In this document: positions 27,550 through 36,361 of the stretch, piece after piece
Layout of the letters: each line of letters opens with the position of its first letter
Numbering within the stretch: position 1 is the stretch's first letter
From: Pseudomonas lactis
GTDB taxonomy: Bacteria > Pseudomonadota > Gammaproteobacteria > Pseudomonadales > Pseudomonadaceae
Assembly: GCF_001439845.1 (NCBI RefSeq)
Contig: NZ_JYLO01000014.1
Span: 124,001-188,000 of the forward strand
Length of the DNA: 64,000 bases
Reading direction: 5' to 3'
Translations under genes and position numbers: made by a program
The notes under the pieces: generated by a model
What the model saw: the letters and a program-made list of their open reading frames with translations, nothing else
Database searches by the model: none
Told to the model about the DNA's origin: nothing

Positions 27550-28971
27550 CTAGAAAACACTGAATGGGTAATCGACAATCACCCGGTACTCATCGGCGTT
27601 TGAATTGCCACGGGTGTTGCCCGGTGCGGTATACCCCTGTGCCGAACGGTGTGCGGCCCAGCGCAGGGTGATATTCAAGCCTTTGGCCTTGCCGTCTGGC
27701 ACGGCATAGCGCAGGGCAACGTCCCGCTCCCAATGGTGTGCATCTTTGCCGGCGGCGTTATAGATGTAGCCGTAGCCCGTGCTATTGGGATCGACCCGGG
27801 TCAGGTCCGCTTCACCGCGAGTGTATGAAGTGCTGAGCTGGAAATCCGGCGCGTTGATAAACGCCAGGCTGGTCTGGTATTGAATCTTCCAGGACTTTTC
27901 GCCAGGTGCATTGAAGTCTGCGTATTGCTGGGAGTTGCCCAGGTAAAGGAAGGTCCGGTCGTCCTGGACCATGTAGTCGAACGGCGTGTCGCCGTCCACC
28001 TTCTGCAGCCCCAGGGTCAGGCTCTGGCCTGCGCCTGACAGCGTCAGGCCACCGCTATAAGTGTTGTTGTCGATATAGCCCAACTGGCGCTGGCCCTGAT
28101 CGCGGGTTTTGAAGTAACGCAGGTACGGTGTCAGCGTAAGCCCAGGCGTCAGCTTGAATGGCTGGCTGACCCCGGCGTAGTACTGGTTCCAGATATCACT
28201 CAATTGGCCGCCATACAGGGTCACTGTTATTGCGCCGGGCACCGCGTAGACGCCGCCCAGCCAACTCATGGACGCGCTTTCACGATCAGCGGCCACCCCA
28301 GCCTTGTTGCCGGTGCCGTAACTGGTGGTCAAGTGGCTTTGGCCGCTCTGGTTGCGCTGGCGTGTTGAGTCGATCCAGCCAGTGTCCAGTGTCAGGTGTT
28401 CCAGGCTGTAGTTCTTGAGCGTGACACCACGAAATGTCTGGGGAAAGACTCGGCTGACGCCACTGGCGATCAGCGGGTTTTCTAAGTACTGATCACCTGC
28501 CTGCATCAGGCTGTCAAACCCGCGCAACTTGAGCGCCGCGCCCGCAGCCGAGAAGTCAGACTCCGACGCGCCTTTTGAGTCCAGCGGCAGCAAGCCGGCC
28601 CCGCCGCTGCCCCCTCCTCCATCCAGCTTGAGCCCATAAAAACCATGCACGTCGAGCCCGACACCAATGGGTGTGTCGGTGTATCCCGAACGAAAGGACA
28701 AGTACACGCCCTGCACCCATTCGCGCTGGTCACGCCTGGACGGTGTGTTGTGATTATCGCGGCCCAGGTAGTAATTGCGCAGCAAGCCGTTAAGAGACGA
28801 GCCGCTGACAAATCCCGGCGTGACCGACAGCTCAGCCTTTTGGCGCTCATTGATACCGGTGCTGAGGTTATCTCTCTGGTCCATGGAGTTATCGGCATAG
28901 GCCCCTGTCGCCGACAACGAGACAGTCAGCGAGATTGAGACCCTTATAAGCCGGCGCAATGACACACTCAT
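27550..28971 (-). CDS. OprD-family outer-membrane porin
   Basis: 473 residues. Signal peptide to about residue 26, then DNLSTGINERQKAELSVTPGFVSGSSL, LRNYYLGRD, REWVQGVYLSFRSGYT and GVGLDVHGFYGLKLDGG, all typical of OprD/OpdK-type substrate-specific barrels. C-terminus VDYPFSVF ends in Phe. AGGAG lies about 8 bases before the ATG, which overlaps the stop of the HlyD-type gene by one base. With a FUSC efflux system in the same unit it probably handles an aromatic or short acid; the direction is uptake by family. Confidence 0.9.
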   Translation of the reverse strand: MSVSLRRLIRVSISLTVSLSATGAYADNSMDQRDNLSTGINERQKAELSVTPGFVSGSSLNGLLRNYYLGRDNHNTPSRRDQREWVQGVYLSFRSGYTDTPIGVGLDVHGFYGLKLDGGGGSGGAGLLPLDSKGASESDFSAAGAALKLRGFDSLMQAGDQYLENPLIASGVSRVFPQTFRGVTLKNYSLEHLTLDTGWIDSTRQRNQSGQSHLTTSYGTGNKAGVAADRESASMSWLGGVYAVPGAITVTLYGGQLSDIWNQYYAGVSQPFKLTPGLTLTPYLRYFKTRDQGQRQLGYIDNNTYSGGLTLSGAGQSLTLGLQKVDGDTPFDYMVQDDRTFLYLGNSQQYADFNAPGEKSWKIQYQTSLAFINAPDFQLSTSYTRGEADLTRVDPNSTGYGYIYNAAGKDAHHWERDVALRYAVPDGKAKGLNITLRWAAHRSAQGYTAPGNTRGNSNADEYRVIVDYPFSVF

Positions 28972-29927
28972 CAGCGTTGCTCCTGTTGTTCAAGCACCGT
29001 CACCGTCGCCGTAGTGCCTGCGCGCAAGCGGTCCTTGGCGGCATAGGCAGGATCGATCCTGATTCTTACGGGGACCCGCTGGGCCAGCTTGACCCAGGTG
29101 TAGCTGGGGTTGATGTTGGCCAGCAAGCGACTGCCAGGCGCGTTCTCCCGGTCGGTGATGGCGAAGGCGATGCTCTGCACGGTTCCGCTAAAGGTCTCGC
29201 CGCTCATCAACTGGATCCGCACTGGGTTACCTTGTGCGATACGCGGTAACTTGGTTTCCTCAAAGTAGCCACTGACATAAAACGAATCGCTGTCCACCAA
29301 CGCCAGCAAGGCACCGCCGGCACTGGCGTAATCGCCTTGGCGGGTCAGCAGGTTGGTCACATAACCACTGACGGGTGCCACCACCCGGGTGCGCTGCAGG
29401 TCGAGTTCGGCCTGGGTCAAGGCAGCCTGTGCCAGCTGCACATTGGCTTGGGCCAGCCCCAGGTTGGCCTGGTTGCTGAGCAACTGCGCCTGAGCGATAG
29501 CCACGTCGGTATTGGACTTCTCCCACTCCTCACCGGAGATGGCGAACCCTTGTTTGAGGCTACGCCGGCGCCGCTCTTCACTTTGGCGCTGTTTGAGCTG
29601 CGCCTGGCTGGCAATAATTGCAGCCTCCGACTGGCCCATTGCGGCCTGGGCCACTTCAACAGAGCGTCGTGCGTGCTCGACTGCCAGGGCATAGCGCGCC
29701 GGGTCGATTTGCAGTAGCAGGTCCCCTTTGCTCACATGCTGGTTATCCTGAACCCGCAAACTGGCGATCAGCCCGGAGACGTCCGCCGACAAGGTCACCA
29801 CATCAGCGCGCACCCTGGCATCGCGAGTCCAGGGTGAACGGGTGTAGTGCTCCCAGGCGAACCAGCCCAGGACCAGCGCCAGCAAGACAACCGCCAGGGT
29901 AATCAGTTGGGCGATGTATTTTTTCAA
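28971..29927 (-). CDS. HlyD/AaeA-type membrane fusion protein
   Basis: 318 residues: one N-terminal membrane anchor (about 8-27), lipoyl half-motif, a coiled coil (about 80-175, rich in Ala/Gln), second lipoyl half VVAPVSGYVTNLL and a beta-barrel domain. It resembles AaeA, the periplasmic adaptor for aromatic carboxylic acid efflux. I place the start at TTG 29927, which overlaps the DUF1656 stop (TTGA) and gives the normal short AaeA N-terminus with MKKY. The ATG at 29966 would lie inside the DUF1656 gene. Confidence 0.85.
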   Translation of the reverse strand: MKKYIAQLITLAVVLLALVLGWFAWEHYTRSPWTRDARVRADVVTLSADVSGLIASLRVQDNQHVSKGDLLLQIDPARYALAVEHARRSVEVAQAAMGQSEAAIIASQAQLKQRQSEERRRRSLKQGFAISGEEWEKSNTDVAIAQAQLLSNQANLGLAQANVQLAQAALTQAELDLQRTRVVAPVSGYVTNLLTRQGDYASAGGALLALVDSDSFYVSGYFEETKLPRIAQGNPVRIQLMSGETFSGTVQSIAFAITDRENAPGSRLLANINPSYTWVKLAQRVPVRIRIDPAYAAKDRLRAGTTATVTVLEQQEQR

Positions 29928-30133
29928 GGTGACGAGGCTCCCATTACTAGAATCACAACAGCACACACGCAGACATAGAGCGCGCCTTCGAACAGCGCCT
30001 CATGCCACACAAACCGCAGCACGCCCAGCCGACGCAAGGACCAGCCCAGCACCATGAAAATCGGCAGCGCCAGCAACAAAGCCTGCGCAATGGGCGGCAG
30101 GTAGACGCCACCTACCTCAAAATCAATGTGCAA
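29924..30133 (-). CDS. DUF1656 (AaeX-like) small membrane protein
   Basis: 69 residues and two hydrophobic helices around LPPIAQALLLALPIFMVLGW and ALYVCVCAVVILV, with FVWHEALFEGALY, the DUF1656 signature. In aae-type operons this gene stands between pump and adaptor. TTG 30133 is chosen because GGAG lies 9 bases upstream and the product then has family length; an in-frame ATG at 30154 is an alternative. It overlaps the end of the FUSC gene by 11 bases. Confidence 0.78.
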   Translation of the reverse strand: MHIDFEVGGVYLPPIAQALLLALPIFMVLGWSLRRLGVLRFVWHEALFEGALYVCVCAVVILVMGASSP

Positions 30134-32270
30134 GAGACGGCACTCCTTTTTCATCGAGCTCAAGAAATTCGCGGTAGCGCTCAATAAACGAGGCAACGAT
30201 CAGCAGTGCCACGCGAATGCGAAACACCGACCAGAGCTGTTCATGCCCGGACGAAAGCTCAGCAGCATGCAGTTGGTCCAGGTCATCGCCCAGGTGCCGC
30301 AATGCATCGGTCAATGCCTGCCAGTCGACGGTGGGCCTTCCCGCCACATAACGGCCTGACTGGTCCAGAACCGACTGCAAACGGGCCTGGGTTTGCGCCG
30401 TCAGCAATGTATTGTTCTGCCCTTGTTGCTTGAGCTGGTTCAACGCCACGCCCAGGGCCATGCAGGCCAGAGTGACCTCGAACAGCGCATGGGCTCGCGG
30501 GTCTTTGGTCGAGGGCAACAAACCCAGCATCATGGTCAGGCGATCCATCATCCGGCTTTCAAAGGCGAACTGCTGCTGATCCGTCGCTGAGGTCTTGAGC
30601 AATACGTAGACCTGCTCCCGGCTCTCATCGAACAGACGGTGAATGCGCCGGGCCGGATTGAATGGAAACACCCAGGAGTACACCAGTAACGACAAGGTGC
30701 AAGCTCCGATATAGGCACCGGCAAATTCGAACCACTGACTCGCGGTGTTTTGCCAGGCCCCGATATTCTGCGGGCCCACCATCAGGAAGGTCGAAAGCCC
30801 CAGGCCCATGCCTATCCCCGCAGTCAGTGGGCTGGCCAGGCCCACAGCAATCACATAGAGCAACGGCGCCAGAATCAACAGCAGCATTTCGACGTCGCCA
30901 ATGGCGGGCACCAGCATGAACTGATAGACCGCTGAAATCACCAGCGACAGGCCAAACCCACGTGCGTAGTTCTGGCTTGCCGCCAAGGGCCGTGGAAAGG
31001 TCGCCATCAATGAGCACAGAATTCCCACCAGGATCATCCCTGCCCGGGCGCCATCCCAAGCCGTTTCGATCCAGATCAATCCACACACAAGCAAGGCAAT
31101 AAACGCACGGGCAGCGTTCATTCCCGCCAGGCGCCAGTCCAGGTACAGCGGATTACTTCGGCTCTGGCGGTGCAGGCAGTTGGCCGGACGGCCCTCCTGA
31201 ATGGCATCACTCAGTTGCAGGATCTCTTCCAGTTGTTGCAACAGCCTGGCCTGCTCCCAACGCAAGGCCCACGCCAGCGCGCGTAACGTACCTGTTATGG
31301 GCTCATCACGTTGCTCAACCTTATTGGCCTGCTGGTCAAAGCGCTGCTGCAACACGCTAAAGCGCTGGCGCGCCTGCGTCGATAATGAACGCCCCGCCAC
31401 TGCCAACTCATCCAGGAACGCGAGTTCGTCAGCGCGCAGCTGTTGAATGTCTTCGGGAAGCTCACCTTGCCAACGCTCATCGATCAGCGTGCGTTGACGA
31501 CGCAGCACTGTCAGACGTGAAGTCAGCAATACCAATTGATTACCCAGCAGTTGCACCAGGCCGTTGGCACTGCGCAACCGTGGCGCATCGAAATACAAAT
31601 GCCGGCGCAGGCCTTCCAGTGCGTTGATTTCTCCGAGTAACTGCATCTGGCGCTTACGGAAATCGGCCTCGCTCTCCTCGGTACGAATCACCGCCGCCGC
31701 ATGGGCCGCCATCAATTTCAGGACTTGATCTACTTTGGCAAAGTACCCCCGGGCGACCGCTTCCGGGCGCGCCGTCAACAGGCTGACCACGCCGACACAG
31801 GCAACCGCCAACAGCGTCTCAGTGAGTCGGGTGATCGCCAGCATCAAGGTATTATCCTGCTCCGGTACAGCAAGCAGCCCAACGACGACCGCCGTGAACC
31901 CGCTGAGCACAAAGGCGTGGGAACTGGTGTAGCGCAGCAACGTGCCACCCGCCGTGCAGAACGCCAACCACAGCGACAAGGTAACAATGAATGGGACCGG
32001 TGCCTGGGGGAAAACGCCCATGATCAGCACCGCCACTGCCGCGCCGACCAGGGTGCCGATAATCTGTGAAAAACTACGCTGCAACGCCATGCCACCCAAG
32101 GGTTGGCTGACGATAATCACCGCCATCACTGACCATTTTGGCTGGTCTAGGTCGAAGATGAAGGCCAGGTACAAGGTCAACAATCCAGCTGCAACGGTGC
32201 GCAACGCAAATAGCAGCGCGCCCATACCTGGATTGAACACCACTTTGAAATAGTTGATCAGGGGCTGCAT
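30123..32270 (-). CDS. FUSC/AaeB-type aromatic acid efflux pump
   Basis: About 715 residues: two blocks of membrane helices (about 10-165 and 385-515) with the FUSC motif KWSVMAVIIVSQPLGGMALQRS near residue 45, each followed by a cytoplasmic helical domain. Family members (AaeB, fusaric-acid pumps) export aromatic carboxylic acids. First gene of a tightly packed unit FUSC, DUF1656, HlyD, OprD, MetA-type. Starts are uncertain: ATG 32270 (MQPLINYF) fits the family; GTG 32312 is possible. Confidence 0.88.
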   Translation of the reverse strand: MQPLINYFKVVFNPGMGALLFALRTVAAGLLTLYLAFIFDLDQPKWSVMAVIIVSQPLGGMALQRSFSQIIGTLVGAAVAVLIMGVFPQAPVPFIVTLSLWLAFCTAGGTLLRYTSSHAFVLSGFTAVVVGLLAVPEQDNTLMLAITRLTETLLAVACVGVVSLLTARPEAVARGYFAKVDQVLKLMAAHAAAVIRTEESEADFRKRQMQLLGEINALEGLRRHLYFDAPRLRSANGLVQLLGNQLVLLTSRLTVLRRQRTLIDERWQGELPEDIQQLRADELAFLDELAVAGRSLSTQARQRFSVLQQRFDQQANKVEQRDEPITGTLRALAWALRWEQARLLQQLEEILQLSDAIQEGRPANCLHRQSRSNPLYLDWRLAGMNAARAFIALLVCGLIWIETAWDGARAGMILVGILCSLMATFPRPLAASQNYARGFGLSLVISAVYQFMLVPAIGDVEMLLLILAPLLYVIAVGLASPLTAGIGMGLGLSTFLMVGPQNIGAWQNTASQWFEFAGAYIGACTLSLLVYSWVFPFNPARRIHRLFDESREQVYVLLKTSATDQQQFAFESRMMDRLTMMLGLLPSTKDPRAHALFEVTLACMALGVALNQLKQQGQNNTLLTAQTQARLQSVLDQSGRYVAGRPTVDWQALTDALRHLGDDLDQLHAAELSSGHEQLWSVFRIRVALLIVASFIERYREFLELDEKGVPSLAH

Positions 32271-32444
32271 AAACGGCTCAAGCGGGCTGCCAAGGCCTGC
32301 GGACCGAGACACAACCTTTGGTCAAAAGCTGCGCCCAATTCATAACAGGTCGTTAGCTGGAAACCGGTTCATGCTCATCTGAACGCACCTGGTGCTAGGT
32401 TGAAATGAGGACTGCCTGTCGCAGCACAGCCCCCATGCTCGGGC

Positions 32445-33071
32445 TTACTTGCCTTCAGTCAAGGCGTTGTAGCTGGTGAACAGGTTGCGGTAGTCCGGAA
32501 TGTGGTTGGAGAACAACGTCCCCAAGCCCTCGATGTCGTTGCGCCAGTCGCGGTGCAGCTCACAGGCCAGGCCAAACCAGGTCATCAGTTGCGCGCCGTT
32601 GGCCGACATGCGGGCCCAGGCGGACTGCTGGGTCAGTTCGTTGAAAGTGCCGGAGGCGTCGGTGACCACGAACACTTCAAAGCCTTCGGCCAGGGCCGAC
32701 AGCGCCGGGAACGCCACGCACACTTCGGTCACGACGCCGGCAATGATCAATTGTTTCTTGCCGGTGGCCTTGATGGCCTTGACGAAGTCTTCGTTGTCCC
32801 AGGCGTTGATCTGGCCTGGGCGCGCAATGTACGGCGCATCCGGGAACAGTGCCTTGAGCTCGGGCACCAGCGGGCCATTGGGGCCGGTTTCGAAACTGGT
32901 GGTGAGGATGGTCGGCAGCTTGAAGTACTTGGCCAAGTCAGCCAGGGCCAGCACGTTGTTCTTGAATTTGTCCGGGTCGATGTCACGGACTAGTGACAGC
33001 AAGCCGGCCTGATGGTCGACCAACAGCACAGCGGCGTTGTCTTTGTCCAAGCGAACGTAAGGTGTAGACAT
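32445..33071 (-). CDS. ycaC: YcaC-type isochorismatase-family hydrolase
   Basis: 208 residues, close to E. coli YcaC over its whole length (YVRLDKDNAAVLLVDHQAGL, LTTSFETGPNGPLVPELKA, TEVCVAFPALSA, FGLACELHRDWRNDIEGL). The cysteine-hydrolase triad is visible as Asp in LLVDHQ, Lys in KATGKKQL and Cys in TEVCVAF. The natural substrate of YcaC is unknown. A second family member lies 63 bases upstream on the same strand. Confidence 0.92.
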   Translation of the reverse strand: MSTPYVRLDKDNAAVLLVDHQAGLLSLVRDIDPDKFKNNVLALADLAKYFKLPTILTTSFETGPNGPLVPELKALFPDAPYIARPGQINAWDNEDFVKAIKATGKKQLIIAGVVTEVCVAFPALSALAEGFEVFVVTDASGTFNELTQQSAWARMSANGAQLMTWFGLACELHRDWRNDIEGLGTLFSNHIPDYRNLFTSYNALTEGK

Positions 33072-33134
33072 CGTGGTACTCCTGATAAAGAAGGTGACGC
33101 CCCGAGTGGGCGCCCCGTAAAGAACCCAGCGTGT

Positions 33135-33824
33135 TTACTTGCGCTGTGAGTCTAGTACTTCGTGGTTGTTTGCCACTTCCTGAGCCTTGACGTAGCTCTC
33201 GATGAGAAGCTGGTAGTGCGGCATGGCCTGGGTGTAGACGTTGGCCCACTCCTGGGCATCCGGGCGGTTCCAGGAGCCTTGCAACTCCGACAGCGTGCCC
33301 ATGATGTCGATCGGCACCACGCCGGCCTGGGCCAGGCGTGCAACGGTCAGGTCGGTGGCCAGCCTGGAGTGGTTGCCCGAGGCATCGACCACCGCGAACA
33401 CCTTGTAGCCTTCATGCACCGCCGCAATCGATGGGAACGCCAGGCACACGCTGGTCAGGGTGCCGGCGATCACCAGGGTCTTCTTGCCGGTGGCTTTGAC
33501 GGCGGCATGAAACTCCGGGTTGTCCCACGCGTTGATTTCGCCACGGCGGGCCACGTACTGGGCGTGCGGCGCGGCTTCGTGGATTTCCGGGATCAACGGG
33601 CCGTTGGGTCCTTGCGGCACCGAAGCGGTGGTGATAACCGGTATTTTCAGCAGGGTTGCGGCCTTGGCCAGCGCGATGGCGTTGGCGCGCAATTGAGGAA
33701 CATCAATGTCCTTGACGATCTGGAACAGACCACTCTGGTGGTCGATCAGCAACATGGCGGTGTCAGCGGGGTCAATCGTCGGCTTTTGACCATTGAAGTT
33801 TGCAGCGTTACCTGATGCAGTCAT
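33135..33824 (-). CDS. Isochorismatase-family cysteine hydrolase
   Basis: 229 residues with AMLLIDHQSGLFQIVKD, TTASVPQGPNGPLIPE and LTSVCLAFPSIAA carrying the Asp/Lys/Cys triad. Related to the neighbouring YcaC-type protein, suggesting an old duplication. AGAGG lies about 7 bases before ATG 33824; ATG 33830 directly abuts the same site and is less likely, and the open frame to 33977 is not used. It faces a divergent LysR regulator, which may control both hydrolase genes. Confidence 0.85.
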   Translation of the reverse strand: MTASGNAANFNGQKPTIDPADTAMLLIDHQSGLFQIVKDIDVPQLRANAIALAKAATLLKIPVITTASVPQGPNGPLIPEIHEAAPHAQYVARRGEINAWDNPEFHAAVKATGKKTLVIAGTLTSVCLAFPSIAAVHEGYKVFAVVDASGNHSRLATDLTVARLAQAGVVPIDIMGTLSELQGSWNRPDAQEWANVYTQAMPHYQLLIESYVKAQEVANNHEVLDSQRK

Positions 33825-34162
33825 TTGCATTTCCTCTTGCTTGGCGATACCTCCCTGGCGTGTGCGCCGGAACTGCGCCCGGCCGTGCCTGCACTTCCTG
33901 TACAGACACGCTTGGGCAACGACCTGGACGTGTGTCAGCAGGCCCACCCAAAAAAACAGTGGAACCACCTTAATCATCGCGTTCAGGGTTAGGTAGTGGC
34001 TGAAACGGGCCGCTCCATCTCAAAAATGGAACAATGCAGCCGCACGGTGGCAAGGGCACTTGGACGTGCCGGTCGTTACAATGCGATCATCGGCTCCATC
34101 CCGTGGATTTCAGGCACTTGCGCCAATCATGACCGTTCACTTATTTCCAGGCAGGTGCCTTC
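33825..34162. other. Divergent intergenic region, hydrolase and lysR
   Basis: 338 bases between the hydrolase gene and the divergent lysR gene. It must hold both promoters and probably the LysR site, but I could not single out a convincing operator. Confidence 0.45.
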
Positions 34163-35059
34163 ATGGACATCAAACAACTTAAATTCCTGATCGCGCTGGA
34201 GCAGACCCGCCATTTCGGCCAGGCCGCCGCCCGCTGCAACATCACCCAGCCCACCCTGTCGATGCGCCTGCGCAACCTGGAGGAAGAACTGGGCCTGGAA
34301 CTGGTGACCCGTGGCCAACGCTTCGAAGGCTTCACCCAGGCCGGCGAACGCGTGCTGGCCTGGGCCAGGACTTTACTCGCCGCCCACGACGGCCTGTTCG
34401 CCGAAGCCGCTGCGTGTCGCGGCCAGTTAGTCGGTAACCTGCGCCTGGGCCTGGTGCCCCTGAGCGGCTTCAACCCGATCAGCTTCATCCAGGGCTTGTC
34501 CCACAGCTTCCCGGAACTCAAGTTCAGCCTCACCTCCATGAGTTCGGACAAAATCATCGAAGCCCTGGGCACCAACCAGTTGGACCTCGGCGTGTGCTAC
34601 CTGGACCACGTCAGCCCCAACTACCTGGAGTTTTTCGAACTGGGCGAAACCCGTGTCGGGCTGCTGTACGACACCCGCCACTTCCACTTCGAAGGCACCC
34701 AGATGAGCTGGGAAGAAGCCGCCGGACTGCCTCTGGGGATGATCAGCAATGGCATGCACTACCGAAAATCCATCGACCTGAGTTTCCGCAGCCGCGGTCT
34801 CGATCCCCAGCCGATTCTGGAAAGCGACTCCACCTATCAACTGTTCCAGGCCATTCACGAAGGCTTCTGCTGCGCGATCATGCCGTTGGACAGTGGCCTG
34901 GAAAGCCCGATTGAGAACCTGGCGTTTATCCACCTGCCGGATGCCAGCGTCCTTGCCCCCCTGGGCATGGTGATGCGCAAGACCGAACCGCGCTCGGCCA
35001 TCGCAGAAAAATGCTTTGCCGAGGCCAGGCAGTTGTTTGCGCCCAATACCCAGGCTTAG
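34163..35059 (+). CDS. LysR-family transcriptional regulator
   Basis: 298 residues. N-terminal winged helix MDIKQLKFLIALEQTRHFGQ, AARCNITQPTLSMRLRNLEEELG, then a periplasmic-binding-protein-like effector domain starting near LVGNLRLGLVP. The divergent location suggests control of the two isochorismatase-family hydrolases. The gene ends 24 bases before a bidirectional terminator shared with ibpA. Confidence 0.92.
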   Translation: MDIKQLKFLIALEQTRHFGQAAARCNITQPTLSMRLRNLEEELGLELVTRGQRFEGFTQAGERVLAWARTLLAAHDGLFAEAAACRGQLVGNLRLGLVPLSGFNPISFIQGLSHSFPELKFSLTSMSSDKIIEALGTNQLDLGVCYLDHVSPNYLEFFELGETRVGLLYDTRHFHFEGTQMSWEEAAGLPLGMISNGMHYRKSIDLSFRSRGLDPQPILESDSTYQLFQAIHEGFCCAIMPLDSGLESPIENLAFIHLPDASVLAPLGMVMRKTEPRSAIAEKCFAEARQLFAPNTQA

Positions 35060-35083
35060 CGGGCCTGGGTTTGCAGCGCACAC

Positions 35084-35113
35084 AAAAAAGGCGCTCCGCA
35101 GAGCGCCTTTTTT
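35084..35113. terminator. Bidirectional terminator between lysR and ibpA
   Basis: AAAAAAGGCGCTC, 4-base loop CGCA, GAGCGCCTTTTTT: a perfect stem with T-runs on both strands between two convergent genes. Confidence 0.9.
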
Positions 35114-35126
35114 ACCGCCGATTGTT

Positions 35127-35585
35127 TTACTGCAAGCTGACCTGACGCAGTTCAGGTTTGGCCTCGCCACCAATCATGATGCGTTTTGGCTTGGCCTCTT
35201 CAGGCACTTCACGCAGCAGGTCGATGTTGAGCAAACCGTTGGTCAGGGATGCGCCACGTACTTCGATATGGTCCGCCAAGCGGAACGACAACCGGAACGC
35301 ACGTTGGGCAATGCCCTGGTGCAGGTAAGCGACCTTATCGTCGGTTTCGCGTTTACCGCCAGAAACCGTCAATACACCCCTCTCGACCTGGATATCCAGA
35401 TCCTCCTCGGTCAGGCCAGCCACGGCGATGACAATGCGGTACGCGTCGTCACCGTGCTTTTCCACATTGTGAGGTGGATAGGAATTCGGAGCCTCGCTGC
35501 GCAGCGCCGACTCGAACAGGTCATTGAAGCGATCAAAGCCCACCGATTGACGGAACAGTGGGGCCAACGACAGGGTAGTAGCCAT
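35127..35585 (-). CDS. ibpA: Small heat-shock protein (Hsp20/IbpA)
   Basis: 152-residue holdase chaperone that binds unfolding proteins. Starts ATTLSLAPLFRQSVGFDRFNDLF as IbpA/IbpB do; alpha-crystallin domain about 35-130 with YRIVIAVAGLTEEDLDIQVE and FRLSFRLADHIEV; the C-terminal IxI-type anchor appears as KRIMI. AGGAG lies 6-10 bases before the ATG and can be masked by an RNA hairpin; a heat-shock promoter candidate lies upstream. Confidence 0.93.
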   Translation of the reverse strand: MATTLSLAPLFRQSVGFDRFNDLFESALRSEAPNSYPPHNVEKHGDDAYRIVIAVAGLTEEDLDIQVERGVLTVSGGKRETDDKVAYLHQGIAQRAFRLSFRLADHIEVRGASLTNGLLNIDLLREVPEEAKPKRIMIGGEAKPELRQVSLQ

Positions 35586-35589
35586 TTTA

Positions 35590-35617
35590 AAATCTCCTGA
35601 GTTTCTCCAAGTGATTT
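35590..35617 (-). promoter_or_regulatory. Candidate RNA thermometer masking the ibpA ribosome site
   Basis: In the leader, AAAUC then CUUGG can pair with the segment CUCAGGAGAUUU: five pairs, an A-A mismatch, then five pairs including two G-U wobbles, with a loop of about six bases. The AGGAG ribosome site lies within the stem. A weak, interrupted stem that hides the Shine-Dalgarno is the design of ROSE-type thermometers known in ibpA leaders. Confidence 0.55.
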
Positions 35618-35657
35618 AGTACGCGACCCGGATTCGGCATCGCGTGATCAAAAATTT

Positions 35658-35681
35658 ATGGACGCGCAAAAGGAATTCAAG
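35658..35681 (-). promoter_or_regulatory. Candidate sigma-32 (RpoH) promoter of ibpA
   Basis: Minus strand: CTTGAA (35681-35676), 14 bases, then CCAT (35661-35658) followed by AAAT. This matches the CTTGAA / CCCCAT layout and spacing of heat-shock promoters, about 75-95 bases upstream of the gene. Confidence 0.6.
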
Positions 35682-35811
35682 AGGGTTGATAAAAATTTTC
35701 TTGCGCAAGGGGCGAACACCGAAACCCTAGTGCGGCGGCCTGTGCTCTAATCACATTGCCAGGCGTGCTTTACCCCGTGAGCGCCTGAGACAGCCCTTGA
35801 GGTACAAAAAA

Positions 35812-36240
35812 ATGAAAATGACATTCCCGGCCCTGGCATTGGGCATCCTGATCTCCCAAGGCGCCCTGGCCGCTGGAGATGGTACCGCCGCGCTGGGCGG
35901 CGGTGTAGGCGGCGTGTTGGGCAATGTGGTCGGCCAACAGCTCGGTGGCTCGACCGGTGCAGCCATCGGTGCAGGCGTAGGTGGCGCAGCCGGGAGTGCG
36001 GTGGGTGCGCAAAAAGGTAATAAAACCGAAGCGGCGATTGGCGGCGGTTTGGGCTCGGCGGGCGGCTCGCTGATTGGTAATCGCCTGGGCGGTAGCACCG
36101 GGTCGACCATTGGCGCGGGCGTGGGCGGCGCAGCCGGCGGCGCGTTGGGTAACAACCTGGCCGATGACGAGAGCGGTCATCGCTCAAGTGGTGGCAAGCA
36201 CAAAGGCAACAAGCATAAGCACAAGAACAAGCACCACTGA
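35812..36240 (+). CDS. Glycine-zipper membrane/surface protein
   Basis: 142 residues: signal peptide ending GALA, then repeated GGGVGGVLGNVVGQQLGG-type blocks (about 25-120) with GxxxG spacing, and a very basic tail rich in Lys, His and Asn. Glycine zippers insert into or pack in membranes. Four similar blocks with AIGAGVGGAAG show internal duplication. ATG 35812 has GAGG 9 bases upstream. Function unknown; such proteins are often stress-related lipoproteins or OmpA-like partners, but no lipobox is seen. Confidence 0.75.
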   Translation: MKMTFPALALGILISQGALAAGDGTAALGGGVGGVLGNVVGQQLGGSTGAAIGAGVGGAAGSAVGAQKGNKTEAAIGGGLGSAGGSLIGNRLGGSTGSTIGAGVGGAAGGALGNNLADDESGHRSSGGKHKGNKHKHKNKHH

Positions 36241-36254
36241 TCGTCTGGTTTACC

Positions 36255-36356
36255 CTGTAGGAGCGAGCTTGCTCGCGAAAAAATCACAAACGCCGCGTTT
36301 ATTCAGGAAGCACGCGTTATCGTTGACGTTTTTCGCGAGCAAGCTCGCTCCTACAG
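36255..36356. repeat. REP doublet (REPIN), copy 1
   Basis: Two facing REPs, CTGTAGGAGCGAGCTTGCTC and its reverse complement, about 102 bases overall, with a central core that contains CGCGTTATCGTTGA. Lies between the glycine-zipper and GH13 genes. Confidence 0.9.
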
Positions 36357-36361
36357 GCGAT

